A stretch of DNA of 64,000 bases from Streptomyces fuscichromogenes (GTDB lineage Bacteria; Actinomycetota; Actinomycetes; Streptomycetales; Streptomycetaceae), in NCBI RefSeq assembly GCF_014645815.1, contig NZ_BMML01000020.1, forward strand, positions 1 to 64,000. The letters run 5' to 3'. A program made the position numbers and the translations under genes. Positions 25,551 to 35,959 of the stretch are shown here, piece after piece. Position 1 is the stretch's first letter. Each line of letters starts with the position of its first letter. A model generated the notes under the pieces. The model did not search any database. It worked only from the letters and a program-made list of their open reading frames with translations, and was not told the origin of the DNA.

Positions 25551-25582
25551 GCGCCGGATGCGGGACCGCCCGCATCCGGCGC
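25551..25582. terminator. Perfect 14-bp stem hairpin
   Basis: GCGCCGGATGCGGG and CCCGCATCCGGCGC enclose the loop ACCG. A very stable structure 41 bases upstream of the small gene at 25624. It may be a second terminator or a leader structure for that gene. Confidence 0.6.
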
Positions 25583-25623
25583 CTCGGCGTGCGTTCCGGC
25601 CCCCGCCGCAGGAGCCTTGAGGC

Positions 25624-25866
25624 ATGACAGCACATCCACCGACGAAGTTTCCGCACATCGTCGTGCACGCGCCGGCTCTGGACGGCTCCCGTCGGGTGAC
25701 CGAGGGCGACGTGACCCTGGGGATCGCCTCCCACCTCGACGACGTGGTCGAGATCCTGCGGATGGCCGACCTGGACCGGATCGAGGTCGAGGAGAGCGAC
25801 CTCATCGAGTGGCAGGGCGGCGGCCCGGACGACTGGCCGGGCCTGTCCGAGCACCCCGAAAGCTGA
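25624..25866 (+). CDS. Small acidic hypothetical protein
   Basis: 80 residues, ATG 25624 preceded by GCAGGAGCC. Acidic C-terminal half (ADLDRIEVEESDLIEWQGGG). No family recognised, no membrane or signal segment. Codon use is normal for the genome and the ribosome-binding site is good, so it is probably expressed. It sits between glxR and gcl but has no evident link to them. Confidence 0.5.
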   Translation: MTAHPPTKFPHIVVHAPALDGSRRVTEGDVTLGIASHLDDVVEILRMADLDRIEVEESDLIEWQGGGPDDWPGLSEHPES

Positions 25867-26001
25867 CGCACCGGTACGAACGGGCCGGCCGATCCTCAGA
25901 TAAAGCTCTGAATTGTGTTCAGCATGCTTCAACCGCCCCAGTCCTGGGGCATATTCAGGTCATACGGTGCCCGCCGGCACGGGGGCGGCGGGCACCGGAA
26001 C

Positions 26002-27786
26002 TCAGACCTTCAGTGTCCTGATCGACGTCGGGGCGTGTGCCGGCTCGGTCGCGATCTCCTCGAACTCGACGACGTTCGAGATGTCGTTGGTGGTCGACAT
26101 GGAGATGTTCGTGACCCTCTCCAGGATCACCTCGACGACCACCGGCACCCGGTGCTCGGCGGCCAGCTTCCCGGCCGACTCGAAGGCCGCGCCCAGTTCC
26201 GCCGGGTCCGTCACCCGGATCGCCCTGCACCCCAGGCCCTCGGCGACCTTGACGTGGTCGACGCCGTAGACGCCCAGCTCGGGCGAGTTGATGTTCTCGA
26301 ACTCCAGCTTGACCTGGAAGTCGATGTCGAACGCCCGCTGCGCCTGGCGGATCAGGCCGAGGTAGGCGTTGTTGACCAGGACATGGACGTACGGGATCTT
26401 GTGCTGCGCGCCGACCGCCAGCTCCTCCAGCATGAACTGGAAGTCGTAGTCGCCGGAGAGGGCGACCACGGACGCCTCCGGGTCGGCCCTGGCGACGCCC
26501 AGCGCGGCCGGGATCGTCCAGCCAAGGGGACCGGCCTGGCCGCAGTTGATCCAGTGCCGGGGCCCGAAGACGTGCAGCAGTTGGGCGCCGGCGATCTGCG
26601 AGAGGCCGATCGTGGAGACGTACCGGGTCTCCGGGCCGAAGGCCTTGTTCATCTCCTCGTAGACACGCTGCGGCTTGATGGGGATGTCGTCGAAGTGGGT
26701 ACGGCGCTGGAGCGTCGCCCTCCTCTCCTGCGCGGCGGCGGCCCAGGCGGAGCGGTCGGGCAGCCCGCCGGTCGCCTTCAGCTCCACCGCCACCTCGACG
26801 AGCAGCTCCAGGGCCGCCCTGGCGTCGGAGGCGATGCCGTAGTCCGGGGCGAAGATCCGGCCGATCTGGGTGGGCTCGATGTCGACGTGGACGAACGTCC
26901 GGCCCGCCGTGTAGACGTCCAGCCTGCCGGTGTGGCGGTTGGCCCAGCGGTTGCCGATGCCGAGCACGAAGTCGGACTCCAGGAAGGTCGCGTTGCCGTA
27001 GCGGTGCGAGGTCTGCAGGCCCACCATGCCGGCGTTCAGCTCGTGGTCGTCGGGGAGCACGCCCCAGCCCATCAGGGTCGGCACGACCGGGATGCCCGTC
27101 AGCTCGGCGAACTCGACGAGGAGTTCGGCGGCATCCGCGTTGACGACCCCGCCGCCGGCCACGATCAGCGGGCGCTCGGACGCGTTCAGCATCCGGATCG
27201 CCTTCTCGATCTGGGCGCGGGTGGCGGCCGGCCTGTAGACCGGGAGCGGTGCGTACGTCTCCGGGTCGAACTCGATCTCGGTGAGCTGCACGTCGATCGG
27301 CAGGTCGATCAGGACCGGGCCGGGGCGGCCGGAGCGCATCAGGTGGAAGGCCTGCTGGAAGACGCCCGGGACCTGGGCCGCCTCCAGCACGGTGACCGCC
27401 ATCTTCGTCACCGGGGCGGCGATCGAGGCGATGTCGACGGCCTGGAAGTCCTCCTTGTGGAGCACCGCGGTCGGCGCCTGGCCGGTGACGCAGAGGATCG
27501 GAACGGAGTCGCCGGTGGCCGAGTACAGCCCGGTGATCATGTCGGTGCCGGCCGGACCCGAAGTGCCCACACAGAGGCCGATGTTGCCGGGGCGGGCACG
27601 GGTGTACCCCTCGGCCATGTGCGCGGCGCCCTCGACATGGCGGGCGAGGGTGTGCCGGATGCCGCCGGAGGCCTTGAGCGCCGCGTAGAAGGGATTGATC
27701 GCCGCGCCGGGCACCCCGAACGCATCGGTGACGCCCTCCCGCCTGAGGATCTCAACTGCCGCGCGGGCAGCGGTCATACGAGCCAT
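26002..27786 (-). CDS. gcl: Glyoxylate carboligase (tartronate-semialdehyde synthase)
   Basis: 594 residues from ATG 27786 with AGGAG. ThDP-dependent: condenses two glyoxylates to tartronate semialdehyde plus CO2. Residue 51 is Val ([14 protein letters not shown]) where nearly all ThDP enzymes have a catalytic Glu; this Val is the diagnostic feature of glyoxylate carboligase. [15 protein letters not shown] and [13 protein letters not shown] give the ThDP/Mg motif (GDxDF...NN). An FAD-site region lies in the middle. It supplies the substrate of the hyi/glxR products and shares their operator. Confidence 0.95.
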   Translation of the reverse strand: MARMTAARAAVEILRREGVTDAFGVPGAAINPFYAALKASGGIRHTLARHVEGAAHMAEGYTRARPGNIGLCVGTSGPAGTDMITGLYSATGDSVPILCVTGQAPTAVLHKEDFQAVDIASIAAPVTKMAVTVLEAAQVPGVFQQAFHLMRSGRPGPVLIDLPIDVQLTEIEFDPETYAPLPVYRPAATRAQIEKAIRMLNASERPLIVAGGGVVNADAAELLVEFAELTGIPVVPTLMGWGVLPDDHELNAGMVGLQTSHRYGNATFLESDFVLGIGNRWANRHTGRLDVYTAGRTFVHVDIEPTQIGRIFAPDYGIASDARAALELLVEVAVELKATGGLPDRSAWAAAAQERRATLQRRTHFDDIPIKPQRVYEEMNKAFGPETRYVSTIGLSQIAGAQLLHVFGPRHWINCGQAGPLGWTIPAALGVARADPEASVVALSGDYDFQFMLEELAVGAQHKIPYVHVLVNNAYLGLIRQAQRAFDIDFQVKLEFENINSPELGVYGVDHVKVAEGLGCRAIRVTDPAELGAAFESAGKLAAEHRVPVVVEVILERVTNISMSTTNDISNVVEFEEIATEPAHAPTSIRTLKV

Positions 27787-27847
27787 CGAGAACTCCTGCT
27801 TTCGACTGTCGGATGCCTGCTCCCGGCGCGCCCCGCGGTGAGCATAA

Positions 27848-27862
27848 TTCCGCATTACGGAA
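27848..27862. promoter_or_regulatory. Glyoxylate-gene operator, copy before gcl
   Basis: TTCCGCATTACGGAA, TTCCG-N5-CGGAA, a perfect 5-bp-arm inverted repeat 61 bases upstream of the gcl start. It sits in an unusually AT-rich patch and matches the site before hyi. Confidence 0.7.
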
Positions 27863-27985
27863 AATAAATTCTACGATCTGAAATCAATGTAGGTGTGGTG
27901 ACGAACGTCGTCAAGGGACGGACAACCGGGCCCGGACGGGAGCACCATGGGACGGCTGAACCGACGCGATGCCTGAGGTGGGGCC

Positions 27986-28657
27986 ATGTCCGAGAGCGTG
28001 CCGATGCGCTGTCCGGCCTGTCGGCGCGAGCACGTCTACACCGCGCCGTCGTACCCCTGCGCCTGCGGCGCGCCGGTCACCCCGGACCTCGACGGCACCG
28101 CCGAGCCGACGCCGGTGGCCCACCGCGCCTGGGACGCGGACTGGGTGACGGTGAGCTGCGGGTCCTGCGGACGGCAAGACCAGTGGCCGCAGCCGGAGCT
28201 GGGCTGTGCGTGCGGGGCGGTGCTGCGGATCGCGGTGGCCGGCGGCGGGTCCGCGCCCCCGCCGGGCCCCGAGCCCCGAGGCGCCTTCCATCCCGTGACG
28301 ATCCGCACCGCCCGTGACGCGGTCACCGCGGCCGCGCTGTACCTGCGCTGGCTCGGCTACCGGGACATCCGCCGCGCCGACCAGCGGCCGCCGTCCGGCA
28401 TCGGGCTGGCCGCCCGGGGGCTGGTGGCCCAGGTGGACCCGACCGTGCAGCAGGCCTCGCGGCGGGACGTGGAGTGCCTGTGGCTGACGGCGATGACGGA
28501 GGACTCGGGGTGCGTGTACTTCTCCCTCGCGGGATACGCCGAGGAGGCCCGGGAGCGGGCCGACGCGCTGGGGGTGCCGTTGTTCGTGCTGGACTTCACG
28601 GGGACGCCGCAGCCGGTTAACAGGAGCGCCGATGAACTGCGTGGCTCGGGTGGGTGA
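27986..28657 (+). CDS. Zinc-ribbon protein with C-terminal restriction-endonuclease-like domain
   Basis: 223 residues from ATG 27986 with CTGAGGTGGGG. The N-terminus has two Cys clusters, CPACRREH...CACGAPV and CGSCGRQD...CACG, typical of paired zinc ribbons. The C-terminal half (TAAALYLRWLGYRDIRRAD, GLAARGLVAQVDP, DVECLWLTAM) resembles the compact Mrr/PD-(D/E)xK-like fold in which QVD would be part of the catalytic core. Nuclease activity is inference; related proteins are annotated as hypothetical. Confidence 0.6.
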   Translation: MSESVPMRCPACRREHVYTAPSYPCACGAPVTPDLDGTAEPTPVAHRAWDADWVTVSCGSCGRQDQWPQPELGCACGAVLRIAVAGGGSAPPPGPEPRGAFHPVTIRTARDAVTAAALYLRWLGYRDIRRADQRPPSGIGLAARGLVAQVDPTVQQASRRDVECLWLTAMTEDSGCVYFSLAGYAEEARERADALGVPLFVLDFTGTPQPVNRSADELRGSGG

Positions 28658-28673
28658 TTCGGCTGGGGCCGGT

Positions 28674-28713
28674 GGGGGCTGGTCGCGCAGTTCCCCGCGC
28701 CCCTATGGGGCGC
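28674..28713. repeat. Streptomyces intergenic repeat and shared terminator hairpin
   Basis: Contains GGTCGCGCAGTTCCCCGCGC followed by the hairpin GCGCCCC-TAT-GGGGCGC (28697-28713). I recognise this as a widespread Streptomyces intergenic repeat. It lies between two convergent genes, and the stop codon of the acyl-CoA synthetase is within the hairpin. Confidence 0.65.
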
Positions 28714-30313
28714 TGCTGTAGGTCTCCCTCAGTTCGATCTTGCGGACCTTTCCCGAGACCGTCATCGGGAAGTCGGTCAGGATCTGGAGCCGGCTCGGCA
28801 CCTTGTAGTGGGCCAGGCGGCCCTCGCAGAAGGCGCGGAGTTCCTCCAGGGTCGGCGGGTCGGCCGGGTCGGCCGGGATGACGCAGGCCAGGACCTCCTC
28901 GCCGTAGCGCTCGTGCGGCACGCCGACCACCTGGACGTCCCGGATCCCGGGGTGGGCGTAGAGGAACTCCTCGATCTCGCGCGGGTAGACGTTCTCGCCG
29001 CCCCGGATGATCATGTCCTTGATGCGTCCGACGATCTCGACGTACCCGTCGTCCCGCATCATCGCCAGGTCACCGGTGTGCATCCAGCGCCCGGCGTCGA
29101 CGGCCTCCGCCGTCTTCTCCGGCTCGTTCCAGTAGCCGAGCATCACGCTGTAGCCCCGGGTGCACAACTCACCCGACGTGCCCCGGGGCTGGGTGACACC
29201 CGTGGCCGGGTCGACGACCTTGACCTCCAGGTGCGGCAGCACCCGGCCGACGGTGCCGGTGCGGTGTTCCAGGTCGTCCTCGATCCGGGTCTGCAGCGAG
29301 ACCGGGGACGTCTCCGTCATGCCGTAGCAGATGGAGACCTCCGCCATGTGCATCTCGGCGACCACCCGTTTCATCACCTCGACCGGGCAGGGCGAGCCCG
29401 CCATGATGCCGGTGCGCAGGGACGACAGGTCGTAGGTCGCGAAGCCGGGGAGGTTCAGCTCCGCGATGAACATGGTCGGGACGCCGTACAGCGAGGTGCA
29501 GCGCTCCTGCTGGACCGCCTCCAGGGTGGCCTGCGGCTCGAAGGACGGGGCCGGGATCACCATGCAGGCGCCGTGCGAGGTGGCGGCCAGGTTCCCCATC
29601 ACCATGCCGAAGCAGTGGTAGAAGGGGACCGGGATGCAGATCCGGTCCTGCTCGGTGTAGGCGACCGACTCCCCCACGAAGTAACCGTTGTTGAGGATGT
29701 TGTGGTGGGAGAGCGTGGCCCCCTTCGGGAAGCCGGTGGTGCCCGAGGTGTACTGGATGTTGATGGGGTCGTCGCAGGACAACTCGGCCGTACGGGCCGC
29801 CAGTTCGGTGGCCCTGTCGGCGGTGCCGCGCGCGGTCAGGGCGTCCCAGCTCGGGTCCCCGATGTACACGGTCTCCCGCAACTGCGGGCACCTGCCCCGC
29901 ACTTCCTCCACCATCGCCCGGTAGTCGCTGCTCTTGTGCCGGAGCGAGGCGAACAGCAGGGAGATCCCGGCCTGGTTGAGGACGTACTCGACCTCGTGGG
30001 TGCGGTAGGCCGGGTTGATGTTGACCATGATCGCGCCGATCCGGGCGGTGGCGTACTGCACCAGTACCCACTCGGCGCAGTTGACCGCCCAGATGCCCAC
30101 CCGGTCACCCTTGGCGACCCCGGTCGCCAGCAGCGCGTACGCCAACCGGTCGACGTCGGCGGCGAATCGGGCGTACGTCCAGCGCCTGCCGGTCGGCAGG
30201 TCCACCAGCGCCTCGCGGTCCGGCCAGGCCGCCACCGTCCGGTCCAGGTTCGCACCGATGGTGTCGCCGAGCAGCGTGGTGCCGCTCGTGCCGTGCGTGT
30301 ACGACGAACTCAC
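28703..30313 (-). CDS. AMP-binding acyl-CoA synthetase (medium/long-chain type)
   Basis: 536 residues from GTG 30313 with CGAGGAGGA. ANL-family adenylating enzyme: [19 protein letters not shown] is the ATP loop, [16 protein letters not shown] the Thr/Glu site, [19 protein letters not shown] the hinge Asp region, and [13 protein letters not shown] contains the catalytic Lys. Pattern fits FadD-type ligases activating fatty acids to CoA esters. The GTG overlaps the stop of the next upstream synthetase by four bases, so the two are coupled. Confidence 0.85.
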   Translation of the reverse strand: MSSSYTHGTSGTTLLGDTIGANLDRTVAAWPDREALVDLPTGRRWTYARFAADVDRLAYALLATGVAKGDRVGIWAVNCAEWVLVQYATARIGAIMVNINPAYRTHEVEYVLNQAGISLLFASLRHKSSDYRAMVEEVRGRCPQLRETVYIGDPSWDALTARGTADRATELAARTAELSCDDPINIQYTSGTTGFPKGATLSHHNILNNGYFVGESVAYTEQDRICIPVPFYHCFGMVMGNLAATSHGACMVIPAPSFEPQATLEAVQQERCTSLYGVPTMFIAELNLPGFATYDLSSLRTGIMAGSPCPVEVMKRVVAEMHMAEVSICYGMTETSPVSLQTRIEDDLEHRTGTVGRVLPHLEVKVVDPATGVTQPRGTSGELCTRGYSVMLGYWNEPEKTAEAVDAGRWMHTGDLAMMRDDGYVEIVGRIKDMIIRGGENVYPREIEEFLYAHPGIRDVQVVGVPHERYGEEVLACVIPADPADPPTLEELRAFCEGRLAHYKVPSRLQILTDFPMTVSGKVRKIELRETYSSAP

Positions 30314-31992
30314 CGGAAGTCCTCCTCGCGGTACTCGTCGGCCGAGCCGGCGGCCGTGGCCTCGCGCAGCTCGATCCGCCGGATCTTGCCGGAGACGGTC
30401 TTGGGCAGCGGCGCGAACTCCAGCCTGCGGATGCGCTTGTACGGCGCGAGGATCTGCCGGGAGTGCTCGAAGAGGACCTTCGCCGTGTCCGGGCCCGGCT
30501 CCCAGCCCGCCGCCAGCACGATGTACGCCTTGGGCACGGCGAGGCGCAGCTCGTCCGGCGCCGGGACGACGGCCGCCTCGGCCACCGCCTCGTGCTCCAG
30601 GAGCGCGCTCTCCAGCTCGAACGGGCTGATCTTGTAGTCCGACGCCTTGAACACGTCGTCCGCACGGCCGACGTAGGTGATGTAGCCGTCCTCGTCGCGG
30701 GAGCCGATGTCCCCGGTGCGGTAGTAACCGCCGGCCATCGCCTCCGCCGTCCGGTCCGCGTCCCCGTGGTATCCCGTCATCAGGCCCACCGGCAGCGCCG
30801 ACAGATCGAGCGCGATCTCGCCCTCCGGCGCACCCGACGCGCCCGACACCGGATCGAGGAGCTCCACCTTGTACCCCGGGCTGGGGCGGCCCATCGAGCC
30901 CGTCTTCAGCGGCTGGCCCGGACTGTTGGAGACCTGCACGGCCGTCTCCGTCTGCCCGAACCCGTCCCGGATGGTGACGTGCCAGGCCCGCCGTACCTGC
31001 TCGATCACCTCGGGGTTGAGCGGTTCGCCGGCCGCCACCACCTCGCGGGGCGGCGTCCGCAGCTGGCTCAGATCGGCCTGGATCAGCATCCGCCACACCG
31101 TCGGCGGAGCGCAGAAGGACGTCACCCCGTGCCGGTCCATCTCGGCCATCAGCCGGCCCGCGTCGAAGCGCGCGTAGTTGTGGATGAAGACCGTCGCCTC
31201 GGCGTTCCACGGGGCGAAGAGGTTCGACCAGGCGTGCTTCGCCCAGCCCGGCGAGGAGATGTTCAGGTGCACGTCGCCGGGCTTGAGGCCGATCCAGTAC
31301 ATGGTGGCCAGGTGCCCGATCGGGTACGAGGTGTGGGTGTGCTCGACCAGCTTGGGGCGGGCGGTGGTGCCCGAGGTGAAGTACAGCATCAGCGGGTCGT
31401 CGGCGAGGGTGGGCCCGTCGGGCACGAAGCCGGCCGACGCGGTGTACGCGTCCTCGTACGGCTCCCAGGCGCCCGCCTGCGCCGGCGGCGGCCCGCCCAC
31501 CGCGATCCGGGTGTACGTCCCCGGCACCTCGGCGAACTTGACCGCGTCCTCGGCGCGCACGAGGACGTGCTTCACCCGGCCCCGCTCGACGCGGTCGCGC
31601 AGGTCGGCCGGGCCGAGCAGCGGGGTGGCCGGGATGACCACGGCCCGCAGCTTCATCGCGGCCAGCGCGGTCTCCCACAGCTCGGCCTGGTTGCCGAGCA
31701 TGACCAGGATGCGGTCCTCCGGCTCGACGCCTCGCGCGCGCAGGTGGTTCGCGACCCGGTCGGAGCGCTCGGACAGCTCGGCGAAGGACAGCTTCGTCTC
31801 ACCGCCGTCCTCCTCGACGATGTGCAGGGCGGTGCGGTCGTTGCCCTCGGCGATGACGTCGAACCAGTCCAGCGCCCAGTTGAAGTGGTCCGGGCGCGGC
31901 CAGGCGAAGCCCTCGTAGGCGGTGGCGTAGTCCGTACGGTGTTCCAGCAGGAAGTCCCGTGCCCCGCGGAAGTCCTCCGTCGCACTCGTCAT
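30310..31992 (-). CDS. AMP-binding acyl-CoA synthetase (MACS/acetyl-type)
   Basis: 560 residues from ATG 31992 with AAGGAGA. ANL motifs: [51 protein letters not shown], and [14 protein letters not shown] with the catalytic Lys. The N-terminal ~100 residues ([15 protein letters not shown]) and the [15 protein letters not shown] region match medium-chain acyl-CoA/butyryl-CoA synthetases. First of a two-gene operon, divergent from a GAF-LuxR regulator. Confidence 0.85.
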   Translation of the reverse strand: MTSATEDFRGARDFLLEHRTDYATAYEGFAWPRPDHFNWALDWFDVIAEGNDRTALHIVEEDGGETKLSFAELSERSDRVANHLRARGVEPEDRILVMLGNQAELWETALAAMKLRAVVIPATPLLGPADLRDRVERGRVKHVLVRAEDAVKFAEVPGTYTRIAVGGPPPAQAGAWEPYEDAYTASAGFVPDGPTLADDPLMLYFTSGTTARPKLVEHTHTSYPIGHLATMYWIGLKPGDVHLNISSPGWAKHAWSNLFAPWNAEATVFIHNYARFDAGRLMAEMDRHGVTSFCAPPTVWRMLIQADLSQLRTPPREVVAAGEPLNPEVIEQVRRAWHVTIRDGFGQTETAVQVSNSPGQPLKTGSMGRPSPGYKVELLDPVSGASGAPEGEIALDLSALPVGLMTGYHGDADRTAEAMAGGYYRTGDIGSRDEDGYITYVGRADDVFKASDYKISPFELESALLEHEAVAEAAVVPAPDELRLAVPKAYIVLAAGWEPGPDTAKVLFEHSRQILAPYKRIRRLEFAPLPKTVSGKIRRIELREATAAGSADEYREEDFR

Positions 31993-32067
31993 ACGCGTCT
32001 CCTTCAGTACCGGACCATTGCCGGACGGCTCTCTGGCATCGTGTAATCCGTGATGCAGGTCTCACTA

Positions 32068-32081
32068 CCCCCGAACGGGGG
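32068..32081. promoter_or_regulatory. Inverted repeat in the divergent acyl-CoA synthetase/regulator region
   Basis: CCCCC-GAAC-GGGGG, lying 39 bases upstream of the regulator start. It could be an operator or a leader hairpin for the GAF-LuxR gene. Confidence 0.4.
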
Positions 32082-32120
32082 TGTGGACAGCACAAGGCCG
32101 GGGTCGAAGGGGCAGGACAG

Positions 32121-32954
32121 GTGGCAGCAGAGGTCGCGGGGGCGGTGGAGATTCGCGGTGCGCTGGCCAGACTCCGGCGTGCCACCGGGCTGCCGATCGC
32201 CTTCGGCGGGCTGGTCGAGGCGGGCCGGCCACGGGTCCGGATCAGCGAGCTGACCGGCACCAACACGGCGGCGCTGCGCTCGCTCGCGGTCACCTCCGGG
32301 AACGGCCTGGGCGGCAGGGCGGTCGCCCTGGCCCGCCCCTGCGCGGTCGTCGACTACTCGGTCTCGCGGCAGATCAGCCACGAGTACGACATCCCGGTGG
32401 CGGCCGAGGGCATCCGCTCGGTACTCGCGGTGCCGGTGGTGGTACGGCGCCGGGTGCGGGGCGTGCTGTACGGCGCGCTGCGCACCGCCCAGCCGCTGGG
32501 CGACCGCACGCTGGGCGCGGCGGTGGCGGCGGCCCGGGACGTGGAGCAGGCGCTGATCGTGCAGGACGAGGCCAGGGGGCTGCTGGCGGCGGCGCGGCCG
32601 GAACCGGCCGTCGTACCGGACGCGGGGGCCGCCTGGGAGCAGGTGCGGGAGGCGCACGCGGCGCTGCGGGCCCTGGCGCCGCGGATCGCCGACCCGCAGC
32701 TGCGCGCCGAACTGCTCACCGCCTGCGGCCTGTTGACCGCGCCGGCGCCGGAGGCCGAAGCGGTGCTGGCGCCCAGGGAACTGGATGTGCTGACGTGGGT
32801 GGCGGCCGGGGCGACCAACGCGGCCGTGGCCGAACGGCTGGGGCTGCGGCCCGAGACCGTCAAGGGCTATCTGCGTTCGGCGATGCGGAAGCTGGGCGCG
32901 CACACCCGGGGGGAGGCGGTGTCGGCGGCTCGTCGGACGGGGTTGTTGCCATAG
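32121..32954 (+). CDS. GAF-domain LuxR-type regulator
   Basis: 277 residues from GTG 32121 (GGACAG upstream); an in-frame extension is open further but overlaps the divergent gene. The N-terminal ~170 residues are a GAF-like sensor (GLPIAFGGLVEAGRPRVRIS; GIRSVLAVPVVVRRRVRGVL). The C-terminus is a LuxR HTH (LDVLTWVAAGATNAAVAERL, LRPETVKGYLRSAMRKLGA). Divergent from the two acyl-CoA synthetases, its likely targets; the GAF ligand might be an acyl compound (inference). Confidence 0.8.
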   Translation: MAAEVAGAVEIRGALARLRRATGLPIAFGGLVEAGRPRVRISELTGTNTAALRSLAVTSGNGLGGRAVALARPCAVVDYSVSRQISHEYDIPVAAEGIRSVLAVPVVVRRRVRGVLYGALRTAQPLGDRTLGAAVAAARDVEQALIVQDEARGLLAAARPEPAVVPDAGAAWEQVREAHAALRALAPRIADPQLRAELLTACGLLTAPAPEAEAVLAPRELDVLTWVAAGATNAAVAERLGLRPETVKGYLRSAMRKLGAHTRGEAVSAARRTGLLP

Positions 32955-33097
32955 CGGAGGGGACCCATTCCATTCATGCGGACGCGCAGTGAATTGCCAT
33001 CTGCCAAGCCCCTGTTATTTCCCTCACCACGTCGTTCGGCCGGATTTCAGGGTTCATTGCCTAGAATTTGGCCCGGACACGCCACACGAGGGGAGCG

Positions 33098-35899
33098 GTG
33101 ACCGTGCGACGGGACTTCCAGGAGCCTGCCCGATGCCGCCCCGACCTGGTCATCGGCCGGGCGGAGCTGGTCGCGGCCGCCCGGGAGCAGCTCGCCGCGG
33201 GCGGCAGCGTCCTCCTGCACGGGCCCGCCGGAATAGGAAAATCGACCGTCCTGCGGGCGCTGGACGCGGAATACGCCGGTACCGCCCGCACCGTGTTGCG
33301 CTGCTCGGCGACCGAGTCCGAATCCCATCTGCCCTTCCTCGCCCTCGCCGACCTCTTCGGTCTGGTCCTCGACGACGTCGCCGGCCACCTGCCGGCCGCC
33401 CAGCGCACCGCGCTGGAGTCGGCGCTCACCGGCCGCGGCGAGTCCACCCTCCAGCGCGACGGCCTCGCCCTGCGCCTGGCGGTGCTGTCCGCGCTGCGCG
33501 CACTGGCCGCCGAGGGGCCCGTACTGATCGTCGCCGACGACCTCCAGTGGCTGGATCCGGCCAGCGCCGAACTCCTCGGCTTCGCCGCCCGCCGGCTCGG
33601 CGGCACCCCCGTCCAGCTGCTGTGCGCGGTCCGCACCGAGGGCCAGGAGTACGACCGCCACCTACGCGCGTCGCCCCCGGACACCGTCGCCGTCCGGCTC
33701 GGCCCGCTCACCCGCAGACAGGTCTCCGAACTCCTCGACCACCGCGGCCACGCCGGGCTGACCCGTTCCACGGTCCGCGAGATCCACCGCACCAGCGGCG
33801 GAAACCCGCTGTTCGCCCTGGAACTCGGCCGCGCCCTCGCCGAGAACCCGACCCCGCCCCGCCCCGGCGAGCCGCTGCCGGTGCCGACCTCGCTGCGCGC
33901 CCTGGTGCTCAGCCGCCTCGACATGCTCTCCGTCGAGGCCCGCCGCACCCTGCTGGTGGCCAGCGCCGGCGCCCGCCCCACCCAGGCCCTGCTGCACGCG
34001 GCCGGCCGGGAGAACGCCGAGGCCGAGTGCGCCCAGGCGGCCGAGCTCGGGCTGCTGGCGACCGAGCCGGAGGAGCCCGCCGTACGCTTCGCGCACCCGC
34101 TCATCTCCGCCGCGCTGTACGCGGAGGCGCCCGCGCAGGAGCGCCGGGCCGCGCACGCGGCGCTGTCCACGGCCGCCTCCGACCCGATCGAGCGGGCCCG
34201 GCACCTGGCCCTGGCCACCACCGGCACCGACCCGGAGGTCGCCGACCGGCTCGCCGAGGCCGCGACCGAGGCCCGGGACCGGGGCGCGCCCTCGGTGGCA
34301 GCGCAGATCGGCCTGCTGGCCGCCCGGCACACCCCCGCCGACCACACGCCCACCCCGGACGAGCGCCGGCTCCAGGCGGCCGAGGACGCGACCGGCGCGG
34401 GCGAGATCGACCTCGCCCAGGACATCGCCCGCGAGGTGCTCACCCACGCCACCCGCCCGGCGGACCGGGTACGGGCCTGGATCCTGGTGATCGACTCCGC
34501 GGGCCACACCATGACCGAGGTCGACGCGGCCTTCCCGCACGCTCTCGCCGACGCCGGCGACGACCCGCGGCTGCTCGGCAAGGTCCACTACCAGCTGGCC
34601 TGGCGGGCCCTGATCGTGGGCGGCGACTTCACCGAGGCCCGGCAGGCGGCGGCGCACTCCGCCGACCTCGCGGCCGAGGGCGGCGACCGGCGCACCGAAC
34701 TCCTCGCGCTCTCCCTTCAGGCCCAGGTGGAGACCCTGATGGGCCATCCGGCGGCGCCCGCCACCATCAAGCGCGCCCTGAAGGAGCCCCAGGACCCGAA
34801 CGTGGCCTGCCACCACAACGGGGCGGGCAGCGCCCGGTTCCGCTGGCTGGTGATGGGCGACCAGCTGGCCGAGGCCCGGAACACCGTCACCGCGCTGCTG
34901 CGCGAGGTGCGCCGGCGCGGGCAGGTGGAGAGCGAGGTGCACTTCCTGCGCGGGCTCGCCGAGACCGAGCTGCGCTCCGGGCACTGCGGCCGCGCCCTGG
35001 ACCTGGCCCGGGAGGGGCTGCGGCTGGCCCACGACTCCGGGATCGGCGAGACCGCCTCCGCGATGCTCACCTCGCTGGCCGAGGCGTCCGGCGGGGACGT
35101 GGACCGGGGCCTGGCGCTGGCCCGGGAGGCGGTGGAACACGCCGAGCAGGACGGCGACACCATGTACCTGTCCAGAGCCCTGGGCGCGCTCGGATACGCC
35201 CAGTTGGTGGCGGGCGATCCGGCGGGCACGGTCCGCTCGCTGCGCCGGGTGCGGGAGCTGGAGCAGAGCCTCGGCATCACCGACCCAGCCCGCGGCCGCT
35301 GGCAGGGAGACCTCGCCGAAGCACTCGTCCGGGTGGGTGAACCCGCGGAGGCGCAGGACGTCATCGACGTCACCCGGGAGCATGCGCTCAGACTCGGCCG
35401 GGAGAGTGTGCTCGCCGCCCTGGACCGGGCCGAGGCGCTGGTCCGGGCGGCGCACGGGGAACACGACGCGGCCGTCGCCCTGCTGACCGCGGCTCAGGAC
35501 GGGTTCGCCAAACTGGGCTACGGCCTGGAGGAGGCACGGGCCGCGTTCGCGCTGGCCGCGCTGCGCGAGAGGCGCTCCCCCGCGGCGTTCGACGAGGCCA
35601 CCCGGCTGTTCCGGCGGTGCCGGGCGCTACCGTGGCTGCGGCAGGTGGACGACGCCGTCTCGGTACCGGAGCCGCCCGTGGAGACACCGGCCGAACCGGC
35701 CGTCCTGGACGGGCTGGCCGCGATGGAGCGTCAGGTCGCCGCGCTGGTCATGGAGGGCGCCACCAACCGGGAGATAGCCGCCCGGCTGTTCATCAGCGTC
35801 AAGACGGTGGAGGCCACGCTCACCCGGGTCTACCGCAAGCTGGGCATCCGATCGCGCGTGGACATAGTCCGTTTGGCCGCAGGGCGACGCGCGAAGTGA
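33098..35899 (+). CDS. LAL-type LuxR-family ATP-binding regulator
   Basis: 933 residues from GTG 33098 (GAGGGGA just upstream); the frame is open from TTG 33068. Walker A LLHGPAGIGKSTVLRAL near residue 41, Walker B VLIVADDLQWLDPAS near residue 142, a long helical MalT-like repeat region, and a C-terminal LuxR HTH (LVMEGATNREIAARLFISVK, VEATLTRVYRKLGIRSR). Large ATP-binding LuxR regulators activate catabolic or secondary-metabolite genes. It precedes a secreted trypsin on the same strand, a possible target. Confidence 0.9.
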   Translation: MTVRRDFQEPARCRPDLVIGRAELVAAAREQLAAGGSVLLHGPAGIGKSTVLRALDAEYAGTARTVLRCSATESESHLPFLALADLFGLVLDDVAGHLPAAQRTALESALTGRGESTLQRDGLALRLAVLSALRALAAEGPVLIVADDLQWLDPASAELLGFAARRLGGTPVQLLCAVRTEGQEYDRHLRASPPDTVAVRLGPLTRRQVSELLDHRGHAGLTRSTVREIHRTSGGNPLFALELGRALAENPTPPRPGEPLPVPTSLRALVLSRLDMLSVEARRTLLVASAGARPTQALLHAAGRENAEAECAQAAELGLLATEPEEPAVRFAHPLISAALYAEAPAQERRAAHAALSTAASDPIERARHLALATTGTDPEVADRLAEAATEARDRGAPSVAAQIGLLAARHTPADHTPTPDERRLQAAEDATGAGEIDLAQDIAREVLTHATRPADRVRAWILVIDSAGHTMTEVDAAFPHALADAGDDPRLLGKVHYQLAWRALIVGGDFTEARQAAAHSADLAAEGGDRRTELLALSLQAQVETLMGHPAAPATIKRALKEPQDPNVACHHNGAGSARFRWLVMGDQLAEARNTVTALLREVRRRGQVESEVHFLRGLAETELRSGHCGRALDLAREGLRLAHDSGIGETASAMLTSLAEASGGDVDRGLALAREAVEHAEQDGDTMYLSRALGALGYAQLVAGDPAGTVRSLRRVRELEQSLGITDPARGRWQGDLAEALVRVGEPAEAQDVIDVTREHALRLGRESVLAALDRAEALVRAAHGEHDAAVALLTAAQDGFAKLGYGLEEARAAFALAALRERRSPAAFDEATRLFRRCRALPWLRQVDDAVSVPEPPVETPAEPAVLDGLAAMERQVAALVMEGATNREIAARLFISVKTVEATLTRVYRKLGIRSRVDIVRLAAGRRAK

Positions 35900-35947
35900 G
35901 AGCGCTCCCGGTTAACTGAGGCGGACCGAGGGTTTTCCCTCCCCCAT

Positions 35948-35959
35948 CCCCCTAGGGGG
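35948..35959. promoter_or_regulatory. Palindrome upstream of the trypsin gene
   Basis: CCCCCTAGGGGG is a perfect 12-bp palindrome about 145 bases before the protease start, followed by two GGGGTTCC direct repeats within the next 30 bases. Candidate activator or repressor sites for the protease gene, or an end structure for the LAL gene. Confidence 0.4.

Noticed and set aside
33662-35464. 600-codon antisense frame opposite the LAL regulator
   Set aside because: Gly/Arg/Val-rich shadow frame without family motifs.
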